A DNA stretch of 64,000 nucleotides from positions 153,193,601 through 153,257,600 of the forward strand of contig CM038221.1 in assembly GCA_021442155.1 (NCBI GenBank). The letters are read 5' to 3'. The DNA is from Cymbidium sinense. Lineage: Eukaryota > Streptophyta > Magnoliopsida > Asparagales > Orchidaceae. Of this stretch, positions 48,486 through 60,710 are shown in pieces (positions within the stretch are counted from its first letter, which is position 1; every line of letters begins with the position of its first letter). The position numbers and the translations under genes are program-made. The notes below the pieces were generated by a model, which was given only the letters and a program-made list of their open reading frames with translations, did not search any database and was not told the origin of the DNA.

Positions 48486-50787
48486 TGTCACACCCCAAAT
48501 GACCCCTCCCTCCATTCTAGGGTCAATCTAATGTAATAGATGACTGGATAGACATAGATTCCATCAACACGTTCCAACATGTGATATTTCGAAGTGAAAT
48601 TTGTATCTCATCAAATCATCACAAACAAATTCATATATTGATTTTCTTAACTAATTAATTCATATCACAGAATTGGAAGCATGAGAATCTTCAAGTTTGT
48701 ACACAAATACAGAGCAACTAAAGGCATCAGTGTTAAAATTTTATACGTATCCAAAAAGCATTTATAATCTTCCAAAACTATACACCCAAAATTGTACAAA
48801 TCAACAAAACTGACTAGCTTCTACCCACCTCGTCCTTGCCTGAAATTATCAACGTAATATCATAAGCTAAAGCTTAGTGAGACAAATAATGCTAAAGTAA
48901 TCTTAGAACATGACATTAGAAATAATGTGCATGTACATGTGAAACTTGCAAAAAAGTAAGAGTGGTAAAATATGCTGCAAAATATAATTTAACGATATTC
49001 TATAAAGTAGCACTGTATAAATAATTTGTCATTTCGTAGGAGTCGATTATTTATTCAGTTATTTAATGAAAGCAAATTTTAGTTCTATATCAAATCCTTT
49101 CCCTAGAAATGTCATTTACAATTAGTCTGCCCAAAGGCCCTAACCTCATTGTCAGAGTTGAGAATACTAAGATCCCCTGTTAAAGGCTCATCTATTAGAA
49201 CTTTTGCCTACCTGCGCAGATTTTATAACATAGTCTTCCTATCACAATTTCCTGACATTTCTCTGTTTATCACATTACTTCATTTAACAATTAATAATGC
49301 ATGTGTTAAAATATTTCAATATGCATAACAAGATCATATGATATTAAGGCAATTGACTAACTTGCTTATAATCATTGTAAATCAGTAATATATAACAGGT
49401 CAAGTAATAAGCATTTTGTATAAAAATATGACAATATCTATATGTCATTCATGCGATAATAAAATTAGTAAGAATTGGTAGGAATAGGGCTTACACTAGA
49501 CTATATGTCTCACCTCGTGATGTGTCACGCCTCGAGTACACAACCTATAATTGAATAACTCTTACGAATACATAAAATTCATAAATAATTTAACGTAGTC
49601 CCAAGCTTAAACTTCATTCTTAGTTGATGTCCTCATATAATCTTTCGTATTATACAAAAGCACGACTCCGAAGTACTCTTACCTAATGCCAATATTATTT
49701 ACCTAATTAAGTTAGCATAATAAAGTTAACAAAATGTAATATTTACATAACTATACTTAACAAAACTATAATTAACATTCATAAAATATTTTAATAATTT
49801 TAATACAAGTTTTAACCTATCCCCCCCCCCTTCAATAAATGTTACTATTCATCCAATTAATCTTTTATAGCAAAATTATTACTATCCACTAATCTTTCCA
49901 TGCATTGACTGGAAAGGGCTGAAAAGTGGCTGAAAATTATGGGAAGATCATAAAGTAATTTACATATATATTAAGAAGCCAACACAAATTCACCCATTTC
50001 AATTCACAAACCAATTTCGGTCCTAGGAGGAAATGACAATAGAAATATAATTAATTAATTACCTAATATTAATATATTTATTTTAATACTTTTACATTCT
50101 ACTCTAAATCCCTACAACAATAGCAAAATACTTAATTAGGGTATGGAATTGTGTTTATAATAAAATTGTATAACTAGCATACTAAAATATAAATACCATA
50201 CCAATAATTCCATGGAAGAAATTCCCTATACTCACCTAGCAGCCACCGAAAAAATCCAGCTAAGTCACGGAACTCCTCAGGACTACCCTCCTACCAGCCA
50301 GATTCCAGAACTCCAATCACGAGCCAGCCGATCCACGGGATTCCTCTTCTTATGCGATTTGCATCATGGAAGGCTGCAGCTCCAGACGAAGCCGAAGGCG
50401 AGAAGAAGGAAGGAAATTACTGGCTGCAGCTTGGAGGAAACTAAATAAGAAAGGAACGGGGATACCTTTCCTTAGATCCCATCCATACACGCGTCTATTC
50501 CCTTAATCCAACCGGTCCATGCCAAATAAAGTGGAGAGATTAAATTGCTACAGTACAGTGTGTGTAGTGCATTAGATAATTAGGTGAACAGTAAGTTTAA
50601 ATGAAAACTTTAATTTACAAATATTTATCTGCTAGAAATTTACATATACTTATATAGATAAAAATGAACCAAATTAAGTGTAGAATTTTATATAAAAAAA
50701 TATATATGCAAATTTTTTTCAAGAATTTATAAAAATATATATAAAAAAAAATTACCTCTTCTCTTTTTAAAGTTATTGGGTATTACA
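48486..50787 (-). mobile_element. solo LTR of a Ty3/gypsy (chromovirus-like) element
   Basis: Ends TGTCACACCCC (48,486) and GGGTATTACA (50,787), that is TGTAATACCC...GGGGTGTGACA on the minus strand, a usual form of Tekay/Del-type plant LTR ends. A perfect 5-bp target duplication TAACC flanks it (48,481-48,485 and 50,788-50,792). There is no internal region, so it is a solo LTR of 2,302 bp. A GC-richer leader-like block (50,200-50,520) contains a 78-codon frame that I do not count as a gene. A run of ten C lies at 49,821-49,830. Confidence 0.88.
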
Positions 50788-50792
50788 TAACC
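50788..50792. repeat. target site duplication TAACC (right)
   Basis: Exact partner of 48,481-48,485. Confidence 0.85.
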
Positions 50793-53700
50793 ATCTCAGG
50801 CTAACTTGATCTTAATTGACCAAATTGGTTAGGCAAATCACTTAATATTTAGAAACCTTTAAATCTAAATGGAGGCCCCAATTTGACCTAGCCAATAGAC
50901 TATAGAGCTCCCTTAGGATGTTTAAAGGTTAGCTAAGTCTTTTAAGTTCCAATTGGCTCCATAGTTTGACGAATAGCTAAGATTTACCCAATTGAACCAT
51001 TAAATGATCAATTTAGTCAAGTCAATTTTAAACTTTAAATTGACCAACCTAATTGAACCCATAGATTAGCATAGGATGTTCATAAGTAGATCACATTCTC
51101 AATTAATCAATAACCCAATTAATTAGACTATTTGAGCCTAATTGACCCAATTTAACTTAATTAGATTTAAATGAATCAATTGAGCCAAAAGAAATTCTAA
51201 ACATCAAGTTAGATTAGTTAATTGGAAATGGAGCTTTCCTATGTGTCCACATTTGGCCAAATGGGTTAGTTCAAACCATCGAAAAAAAATATGCATTTTT
51301 TTAAATGATATTAAAATAATCAAATCATTTAATTAGCTTGGGGCATTGCTTTTGAAGCTTGGTTAAGTTGTTAGGGACCTAATCTAGGTTTAATCAACTT
51401 AATTCAACACATGGTTTGACCAAATTGGTCAATTTGTCTAACTTGACCCAAATAAATCAATAAGGGCCAATATGATCCAAAACCCATTGAATGTGCAAAT
51501 CAAATTTAATCAATTAACACATGAACTCCTATGTACATCAAGCTTAAACTTTAGTTTAACAAATATCCCAAGGTTAAAATAAAGTAAATTATAATTAATT
51601 AAGGATTAATTGAAGTCAATATGATTTTTTTCACAATTGACTTTCAAGGACTATACTAAATGAATCCTCTAGCTTTACCCTAACCATCCAATTGGCTTGA
51701 TGAGGATATATAGCCATTAATCACCATTAAAAATCATGTTTTAAGCTTGAGTGGGAGGAATTAAAAAAACACGAGTCTACCACTTGTGGTGGATTTCAAT
51801 AGCTTATGTGGCTTCAAAACAACTTCACATTGCTTCATCCTATATCTCAAAGTCTTTAGATGATCATATACACCATTAAAGACCCGCTCAAGCCCAAACC
51901 TTATTGAAGGTGAGAGATTGATTTCAATAAACCTAGTCAACCATGTAGGTAAAGAATTTAAACCCTAGTTATTCTCTAAATGGTATGGTCTATGGACGAC
52001 CATAAATCACATCTAACCAAGTCAAGCTCATTTGTGTATAGCCCTTACTACCCTCTAGGATCTCAGTACTTGAATTTGCATAATAGATCTAAGGAAAATA
52101 AAGTAGCTTGGTCTCGAGTAAGCTTGACTTAAAGGGACCTAATTTACTACATAATGGAAGATAAAATATTAGTAATTAATCTTATTTAAATAAGTTCAAA
52201 TTGCTATGATTTTAAAAAGTCTTATACATTTTTTTTCCATTTTTTTAAAAAATTACTTAATCTTTATTATAATAATTTGCTATATCTAATGGATTTAAAT
52301 GATTGCTAAATTCATTTGATAGCTTAAAGATATGCTAATAAGGCTCGTAATTTTCTTATGGCTTGATGAATTATACATTGGATGTAATAAAATTTAGAAT
52401 TGTAAAGTTATTATTCAAAATTCCTAAAAATTGGTGGTCATTATCTAAAATTTTTGATAAAATTAGAAACGACCTCTTGCATATTAGGCATATCCTAAAA
52501 TTATTTTAAAATTTTAGGTGATTATTTAATTTATTTGATAATTTTAAAATTAATTATTTTAAAAAACAAACTTGATATTCAACTAGAAGAATAAAAGTTC
52601 AAGGTTCAAAGAATTAATTGAAGTTAAACTAGAGATTAAACTGGATGATATAAATATCAAAATTATTTTAATATAATTTAAATGATATGATAATAATACA
52701 ATAATGATATTCTCGCTTATAATATTTTAATTTACTATGTATCATACTTGAATATTTTGAACATGACTCTAAAATAAAATTGTGGCACATGATATGTTAG
52801 TTATTTTTTTTATCTAATTCTTTTTTTAATCATTCAATCAAACTTTAAAAAAAAAATCAATATTAGAATTAGATAATTCATCAAAAATCAACCGTTTTCA
52901 CCAATTTATCTATCCAACTATCTATTCTGATCGAAACTTGGACCAAATTTGCAATAATTCTTGTACACAATTGAACTAATTAAACAAGTCAATGTATCTA
53001 AACATTAGCTTGAGTGTATTAGAGCACTACCTAAATTACTCATATTTTTGCCAATTTATTTTATATTTCTATTAATTATTATAATATTAGCAATAATTAT
53101 AAAAATATTAAATAAGTTTAAAATAATTGAATTTATTTGAGGAGCATATGACCAAAAATTTATAAGCGTTGGGTGCATAGATCTCATCTTATCTATTTTA
53201 AATTATTGAAAAGTCCTATTTAAAATATTAAAAAAATCGACGGTCTAATTAAATTCATTGATTGTCAATCACTTTGAGCTATTAAAGTTAAATATCCAAG
53301 AAACAATATAATTTAACATCCTTTTTTTTCTATATTATTTAGAATTTTTATAATATTTCCCCTTAAGCTAATAATTATAAAAAAATATTAAACAATTTAA
53401 AAAATACCCTTGATATTTGAAAATATTGTTTTATATTTCCAAGTTCAATCAATCAATTTGATCATGTTTTTAATTATTCTCTAAATATTTTTAAGTATTT
53501 TTTTCTTGATTATTTATTTAATTAAGAAAAATAAAATTTGACTTTGACCTTAAATTTGACTATGTATTTAAATTTATCTTTCTAAATATATAAATTTTGA
53601 AACTTAAAAATAAACTCAAATTAGAATTTTTTTTTTTTTTAGGGAATTTATATTTTTTAAATTATAATTATTTGATAATTTTAAAAAATTTTATAAAATT

Positions 53701-54219
53701 TAAAATTATTTTGAAAATTTAAAAATATTTAGAACTAACATTTCAATCAAATTATTATAGGTTTCTCATAATAAAATTTTTTATATATTATTGCACTTAT
53801 ATGGTGTTATAGTTAGACCAAATTGACTCTTAGGTCAATGCACCTACATCTTAGCATCTCAAGTTGATTAACTCTTAGGTTAGATTGAACTTTTTTGAGA
53901 AGAGTTAGTCTAGTAACCAATACTATATTAAGGCTATTGCACACACTTAGATGCTCTCATGGACACAACTCCTTAGCCATTTAACGTAGAACTAAGTGTA
54001 TCTCGATGGATGTCTTGCTAGAAGATAATTTGACACATCTTGTTAATTTGAATTAGTTAATTTGTGTCCATATGTTTAGCTAGTTCTTGCATTAGATTAA
54101 ACATATTTTTCTATAGATGTTTGACATATGGCCAATAATGTATGTTGTATCTAAGTTTTTTTATACAAGGATAATGTGTCTAATTTATTAAAAGCCAACT
54201 TAGGCATTGTTGCTAAATA
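50793..54219. other. AT-rich stretch without recognised gene
   Basis: No sustained frame on either strand. 50,800-52,150 is dotted with 'ttgacc', 'caattg' and 'gaccaaattggtcaa' motifs, in the style of the Tat-like LTRs but not alignable to them by eye. It may be an older LTR in the opposite orientation. 52,150-54,219 is very AT-rich, with T-runs near 53,625-53,640. Confidence 0.4.
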
Positions 54220-54227
54220 CTTTCTAA

Positions 54228-54636
54228 TAGGAGTGTAAGTGAGTTAAGTCGGTTCGCGAGTTTACTCGAGCTTGGCTCGTTAATGAGCTCAGGAGCCAAG
54301 CTTATGAGCCACGAACTCAGGCTCAAGCTCATAAACAAGCTCAAAAAAATTTCAAGCTCGAGTTTGAACCTGGTTTGATTCGGCTCGATAGGTAATCTAG
54401 TCGGCTCAATTACATAATGACGAACTGTAATTATCGTGTATTACATTATCGATTCAATAATTTATTGAGCTTTTTAAACGAGCTCGAGCATTCGAGTCGA
54501 GCTCGAGCTTGACTTTCTTTAAATCGAGTCAAGCTCAAGCATGATAATTAAGCTCGAGTGGAGCTCGAGCTAAACAAGATTTAAACAAACTTAACACAAT
54601 TAAGTCAAAACTCAACTCAACTCGTTTATACCCCTA
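54228..54636. mobile_element. hAT-like MITE (409 bp)
   Basis: Terminal inverted repeats TAGGAGTGTAAGTGAGTTAAG (left) and, as reverse complement of the right end, TAGGGGTATAAACGAGTTGAG. Flanked by 8-bp CTTTCTAA (54,220-54,227) and CTTTCTAG (54,637-54,644), one mismatch; 8 bp is the hAT target length. The interior is dense in GAGCTCGAGCTC-type motifs typical of a widespread plant non-autonomous family starting 'ggggtgtaaacgag'. No transposase. Confidence 0.75.
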
Positions 54637-54644
54637 CTTTCTAG

Positions 54645-55984
54645 CAAGACATAGATTTATTGATATTTTTTTCTCATACTTTTTGGTTGTGTTTCATAAC
54701 TTTTTTTTTATTACTTTTATCTATATTACTATACATTTTAGGTTAGGAAAGCTTTGTATGTATAGTAACGTACAAGCAAAGATTCTCAATAGTGTAAATA
54801 TATATACAAGAGTACCTAAGGACCAGACAAGATTGGAAGTTCTTATTATGGCAAAGGTCATGAGCAAAAGGAATTTTAAAACTCTAGAAAATTTTTTCTA
54901 TAAACTTTAATAAGTTTATTACTTAAAAAATATTAATTTTAAAATATTGGTGCATTTTATAATATAGCCAAGTTAATAATAATATAAAATCTTTCTCATT
55001 TAAGAACAAAATATTTTATATCGCATATCATGTCGCTTGGGATAGAATTTTTATAATAAACATGGTTATAATTAATTCACTTGGGAGTCTTGGTACATTA
55101 AGATGTGGCAATATTGACATAGATTGTATTGTAAGTTCAACCAAATTCACAGCTAAGTAATTTTAAGCATGATAACCTACACTAATGGACCCATAAAACT
55201 CTAATAAACAATATAACAAAAGAATGACCAAATTAAGTATAATCTGATCAAAAAAGCTTAATTAGACTAAAAAATAGTCCAATCAAAAGAGTATAATTAG
55301 ATTAATTTTTTTAATAAAAAGAAAATGATTAGATTATAACATATGAATGATACCTAAGTGGAATAAGTAGTCATAATCCAAACTGAAATATATTCAATCA
55401 AAATGTAAATATATGTTAATAGTACATAATCATAACAAGGTTGTTAAGAATGATTAATATATGTGGTTTAATCATAATTAAAATAAATGTCATAGATAGG
55501 TCTTAAAGTTAGTTAAAGGTAAGCTAAGCTTGAATGTTATGAGCAACCTAAAACGTGAGCTATAGTATTAATTAATTTATTAAAAATATAAAATTATGAT
55601 AGCTTACACCTAACCCAAGAGGGGATGAGTTAGATTTTTTTTAAAAGAGATTTACATACATACCACAAAAATTTTATGTATTTACATATCTAACACCTAA
55701 ACTTTAATTTTTACATATATATAACATCCTAATCTTCAATATCACATCAAAAATATCATCATTACTCACTTTTTAAAAGTAAAATACACCTTTTTAAATA
55801 TATGAAAGTGTTAGATAAACAAATATCTAATTTCAGATATTAAATATGTAAATACATAAAATTATGTGATATGTATATAAATCTTCCCTTTTTTTTTTTA
55901 AGTTTTGGTCACAATAAAATAAATTAATAAAGTACAACAAACAATCATAACTAAAAACAATAACTTTAAAGTCTTTTGGCTCAC
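54645..55984. other. AT-rich stretch without recognised gene
   Basis: A 75-codon frame at 54,683-54,910 shows no family features. The rest is AT-rich with homopolymer runs (for example T-run 55,891-55,900). Nothing else is supported. Confidence 0.4.
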
Positions 55985-56110
55985 TTAAGATTCCAACAAA
56001 ATAAATATAGTTAGCTCTCCTTTGCTCTATGTGGGTAGAGAAACTTATACCTATCTTTCTTCCAAGGAATTGAACCCTTCACCTTAGTTGCAGGTAAATG
56101 TATCACCTCA
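55985..56110 (-). mobile_element. possible tRNA-derived SINE remnant
   Basis: The minus strand contains GGGTTCAATTCC, close to the pol III B box (GGTTCRANNCC), about 35 nt downstream of 'ctctgaggtgatacattta', a weak A-box-like stretch. A T-run (A-run on this strand) lies at 55,891-55,900. No target duplication was found, so this is tentative. Confidence 0.3.
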
Positions 56111-57545
56111 GAGTATATTTTAATAAAAATACTTAACAATAACAAAATATAATTAGTAAGAAGAAAAATATAAGATTAAAAAAATCTTACATATAAATTT
56201 AAATTTGTGTGAAGATATTAAGTACATTATTGCAAAAGATAGTAATGCAATGAACATTTAAGTTAAACATTAAGAAAGATTTCAAGGATTAAATTTCTAA
56301 GCATTATTTATATAATTGAATTAAAGTAAATTATTGCAAAAGAATAAGAGGGGATATAAAGTTAATATGAGAATTATTTATAAAAAAAATTGATTTTAAG
56401 TAAATTTCTCATGTAGAAATATACATTTGATTATAAGTATTACGTTCAAAAGATGGAGCTTAAGGATTAAGTGATAATTAAAACCTTAAGGCATGTAATC
56501 ATATTTCTATACTTTTTAATAATGAATTCCATTTTATTTAGATTTAATACATCGGTTAATACAACCTCTTATATGCATTTAGTAATGTTCTTATTAGTAC
56601 AAGATCACCATTTTGTCACGTTAATATGAATGTTAATTAGTACTTTCACATCTTAACCTTCACCGATTATTTCATAAAATGACATACACAATAAATTATT
56701 TAGGTTAAACATGATGAGAGAAATGCAAAAGAACATATTATATGAGACTAAAATGCATAAGGATGTTGAATGATGGAGCCTCTCTCTTATAGTACTAATT
56801 GGAGATGATTGTATTCGGGCAAAAGATTTGTTGCTTGCTCTTATTTCAATAGATTTGAAAAATATTATTGAGATAAATGTACATTAACGGTATAATTTAA
56901 ATGATACTCCTACAAGCAAGTGTATTATATAATAAGTTAAATATTAAAACTATAAAGATAGCTTATGAATAATAGTTTTCTTTATTATACCGATTAAAAG
57001 TTATAATTATACTTTAATTATTATTCATAATAAAAAAATATTTTATGAATTACACATAATTAGCCCCATGATTTACTGACATAATTTTGATGATTATAAA
57101 AAGAATAAATGGACTAATGATTTTCTTCTAGATGATGTATATGAAAAACTATGAATTATTATAGTAGAATAATGTGTATTGTTCAAATGTGAAAGCCACA
57201 TGTCTCAAAACATCATGAATCTGGTGAGCAAGCATGCTATTGAGGTATATTGATATCAGTACAACAAGTTCTTGCAAACTTTTGTGAGTCTCTGCAAAGC
57301 CATTACGAGTATTTGTAAATATTTCTGTCGCTCTATCAAAACGAAGGTCCAATGATAATTAATTAATTATAATAGCCCTATGTAAAGTTTTGAGAGTCTC
57401 TACTAAGGTTGATTTCAAGAAACTTTTAACTAACCATCTAAATTTCAATCTAAGCTGGAAAACCTAGATTTTAGAGTGTAATTTATTGCCCGAAAAAAAA
57501 GAATTAAGTTTTTTTAAATTATTTTTTATTCAAATTTAATTATGA
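56111..57545. other. AT-rich stretch without recognised gene
   Basis: No frame with family features. 57,149-57,352 (minus) is open for 67 codons but has no recognisable motif. It may be the decayed 5' side of the copia element that follows. Confidence 0.35.
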
Positions 57546-58147
57546 CAAACCTATAATAAAATGATGATGTACTTATATTCTTTCAATATAAGAATTTGGA
57601 ATCTTATATTGAAAGTTTATAAAAGCCTTATGATCATTATCATAGATGACAGAAATACCAAAATCAATAGAAAAATGAACTACTTAGGTTTACTTGATGA
57701 CAAAAGAGTAAATGTTTTATATTGTGCACTCAAGTATGATGACTGCATAAAAATCTTAATTCAAAAATCGAAAAGAAATTTTGGGATAAGTTAGATATCA
57801 CATTCGATGAATCAATAAAGTGCGAGAAATGCGTATCAATATTTTGATGCTAATGCATGAACTGTTCAGAATGAAACATATTATTAAATATTTATATGAT
57901 TCACCAAGATCATCAATGCGCTATGCGCTCATGGTAAGAAACACTACAATTATGGCCTAGTAAATAAAATCATATGCTCTTTACCAGAAGAGTGAGATAT
58001 AAAGACAACAATAATGATCAAGGATAAGGATTTAAGCTCATATACTACCTGATAATTTGCATGATTCATTAGTACGCGTGAATAGAAAATAATATCAGGA
58101 GAAGAAGAGGAGGATGGTTTTAAAAAAGAAGTCAAAAATCATTTCAC
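57546..58147 (+). pseudogene. SIRE/Maximus-like Ty1/copia gag remnant, 5' part
   Basis: The plus-strand translation runs with stops through pieces aligned in order with the gag of SIRE-type copia elements. These are DDKRVNVLYCALKYDDCIKI (about 57,696-57,755), then a frame-shifted stretch with ARNAYQYFDANA. MITRFTKIINALCAHGKKH-like follows near 57,890-57,940, LVNKIICSLPEE near 57,960, and KDKDLSSYTT near 58,030. Known SIRE gags have matching NALYCALS, YTRFTNIVN, LVRKILRSLP and KDL motifs. It is interrupted after 58,147 by a small TIR element and resumes at about 58,593. Confidence 0.65.
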
Positions 58148-58150
58148 TTA

Positions 58151-58589
58151 GGGGTTGTTTAGTTCACGCATTTAGAATCTGATGTAAAAGGAATCTGATG
58201 TAAAAGAATTTAGTAAAATTACTTTATAGTTGTTTGGTTGAGCTTTTCAAATTCAGACTTTCTTTTTTTTTGTTTGGTTGATAAAATATAATGTAAAAGT
58301 GAAGGTTTTGGCATTGATGTGGCGTCTAGCGCCATTTGCGGCAGGCGGCGGCTGACAATGACGGCGAGCGAAAGGTGGCCGTCGGCGTACCGGCCGGCGG
58401 CGGCCAGCAATGGCGGCGGTGGCGGCAAGGCTGCGGCGTGCATGCCATCCACTCGTTATGGTGTTTGGGCCCCAAATATGAATTCAAAATACGCAAACTA
58501 ACCTTTCGGTGTATTCAATCTCTGGAATTTTACTTACTAACGTTTGAAATGTTAGCGTCATTTGCTGATCGAATCTGAGCAACCAAACA
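58151..58589. mobile_element. TIR element (MITE-like) with GC-rich core, inserted in copia gag
   Basis: Left end GGGGTTGTTTAGTTCACGCA, right end AATCTGAGCAACCAAACA. The reverse complement of the right end gives TGTTTGGTTGCTCAGATT, a partial match. Flanking TTA occurs at 58,148-58,150 and 58,590-58,592, the target length of PIF/Harbinger. AT-rich subterminal parts repeat 'tgttt(a/g)gtt' and 'tctgatgtaaaa'. The core 58,318-58,445 is strikingly GC-rich (CGGCGG-type runs), unlike anything nearby, and may be captured host sequence. The three overlapping frames over it reflect absence of stops in GC-rich DNA. Confidence 0.55.
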
Positions 58590-58592
58590 TTA

Positions 58593-59322
58593 AATGTCAT
58601 AATATAAGCAATATTGAGCATCATTCACAAATAATGATGAGGATGACCTGACACTACAGATATGTCAATTAAGAAGGGCGTATAGTTACATCAAAAATAA
58701 AGATAAAAAAATTAGACATAAGTTTCATAATAAATTAAACATGGATATTGCTGGTGAAAAAAAAAAGAAGAAAAAAAGAAAATTCAACAACTAAAAAGGG
58801 CAAATGAAAGTAGCACAAGCTTTCTGATTGCGAGAACACATCGATATTAGAGTCTACGAAACATGAGGCAAACATATGTTTGATGGCTACATGTGATCCA
58901 ACCACTGATGTAAATGATGAGTTTTCTTATGATTAGCTTTATAATTTTAAGTACGAAATGAATAAGGCTCTTGTAAAGTTTAAAAATAATATAATACATT
59001 AAAGAAAAACAAGCAAATTTGTCATTGCAATACACAACTTAAATAAAAATTATTAAAAAAATTTTTTTTAAAAAAAAACCCTTACTGATAGGTGATTAAA
59101 AAATTATAATTACATGATAAAGCTTCATTATGTGACAAGTTGTTTAGAAAAAAAATCATATTTTGAAAGTCAATTGAATATATCCAAAATAAAAAAAATG
59201 CTACTACTCATAAAATGAATTACATATATAAATATAAGAGAACTTTACATGTAAAATCTTATTTGCAAATAAGTGTTAAACTCAGTGTGTGTGGTTAACA
59301 AAGACATGTAGCTAAGGAGTGC
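58593..59322 (+). pseudogene. copia gag remnant, 3' part with zinc-knuckle relic
   Basis: Resumes after the inserted TIR element with DEDDLTLQICQLRRAYSYIK (about 58,638-58,697), comparable to the acidic-to-basic stretch before the zinc knuckle in SIRE gag. At 59,281-59,322 the frame reads LSVCG*QRHVAKECK. This retains the second Cys, the His and the last Cys of a CX2CX4HX4C knuckle; the first Cys is lost and one stop is present. Between the two (58,800-59,280) the sequence is too decayed to read. Confidence 0.55.
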
Positions 59323-60710
59323 AAGGTTAAATTAATCCATAGAACTTTCCGGTATATCTGGATTCTCAAGTAAACATATACTTTAGTAACTATGTCATTT
59401 TACATACATACTAAACATGACGGTCATTCTTTTGATGAACCAGAAGCAATTTGGGTTCTCAATTGATAGGCTAAGCCATCATATAAATATTTCTTCACTT
59501 TAAGACCAGTGAAGGTAGATGATACTTAGACAATGGACATTTAAGATATATAATAGAAGACCGTACATTGTTTGTTTCACAGTAATCAAGGGATGGTCAT
59601 TTGTGTCACTAAGAGAAAATAACCAAAAAAAAATATTAGATTCAACACTATTGGCTTTAGCTCCTACACCATTGAGGACTTTACCGATCGATGGGCAACT
59701 AAATATAATGCTCAATTCTCTTTGATGCAATGTTTAATTAAGTTGAATGATGAAAATTACTTTCATGGTCATAGGTTCAATCATATTTATCTATTAAAAA
59801 TTAGAAGATTAGCCACTAATAAGTTAACATATCTAAATAAATATTATGATGATCTATGGCTATGACATAAATGTTTATCCCATGCTAACATGACACACTT
59901 GTCAAAACTATCAAAACACGAGTTAGTAATAAGAATACCTAAACTAGAATGAGAATTAATTATGCAGCATTTTTTAGTTAAGCAAATAAAAACAATCAAC
60001 TTTCAAGTCTACAAACTAGGTGACTATATTCAAACCTCTATAATTATTTCAGATGTACCTATTTGGCCCTATAGCTCCCACTAGTTTAAGAAAGAAATAG
60101 GGATATGTCATAGTTAGCTACTATAGATTTACTTGGGCAGAATTTTAAGGTAGAAAAAATGTAGTGGATGAATTTACAAAATTCATTAAGTGGATTCAAA
60201 GAGATTGAGATTTATCTATTATAATGACTAATAGGAGTGATCACAATGGAAAATCTAAGAATGAAAGATTTAAGATATTCTTTTATGATTTAAACATTAG
60301 ACATATCTTCTTAGCACCTAGATCACCCTAAAAGGGGTAGTTGAAAGAAAAAATTGAATTATCTTAGATAGGACAAGAACGATGCTTAACAATTTTCAAC
60401 TACTAAAGTATTCTTGAGCTAAGGCAATCAATATTGTGTGCTGATGAATCAAGTGAATATTATACCAATTATTAATAAGATGCCCTATGAATTGTTGTAA
60501 GTAAAGAAGTCAAATGTGTCACATTTTATAGGGTTTGGGCATAATTATTATATATAAATAATGGAAGAGAAAGTCTTAACAAAATTTGACACACAACGCG
60601 ACAACAACATAATTCTTGTCTATTCAAATCAAAGCAAAGCATATAGAATTTTCAATAAAAAGAGTTGATTGTTAAAGAATCCATCCGTATAATATTAGAT
60701 TTAAAAATAA
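59323..60710 (+). pseudogene. Ty1/copia pre-integrase and integrase remnant
   Basis: From about 59,848 the plus strand gives DDLWL*HKCLSHANMTHLSK, the LWHxRLGHxN-type motif of the copia GAG-pre-integrase domain. About 60,220-60,290 gives SDHNGKSKNERFK and LNIRHIF, followed by LAPRSP and, in another frame, GVVERKN; these correspond to the second Asp and the Glu of the integrase DDE centre. Near 60,580-60,700 pieces matching the KFD...LGYS..SKAYRVFNK segment appear (SKAYRIFNK-like, then KESIRIILD). No reverse transcriptase or RNase H follows, so the element is truncated at about 60,710. Many stops and frameshifts; non-functional. Confidence 0.75.

Noticed and set aside
50212..50448. 78-codon plus-strand frame as a gene
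   Set aside because: Lies within the solo LTR, antisense to its likely leader, and has no family features.
58219..58578. Three overlapping 60-80 codon frames
   Set aside because: Product of the GC-rich core lacking stop codons; all start or end in TIR-element sequence.
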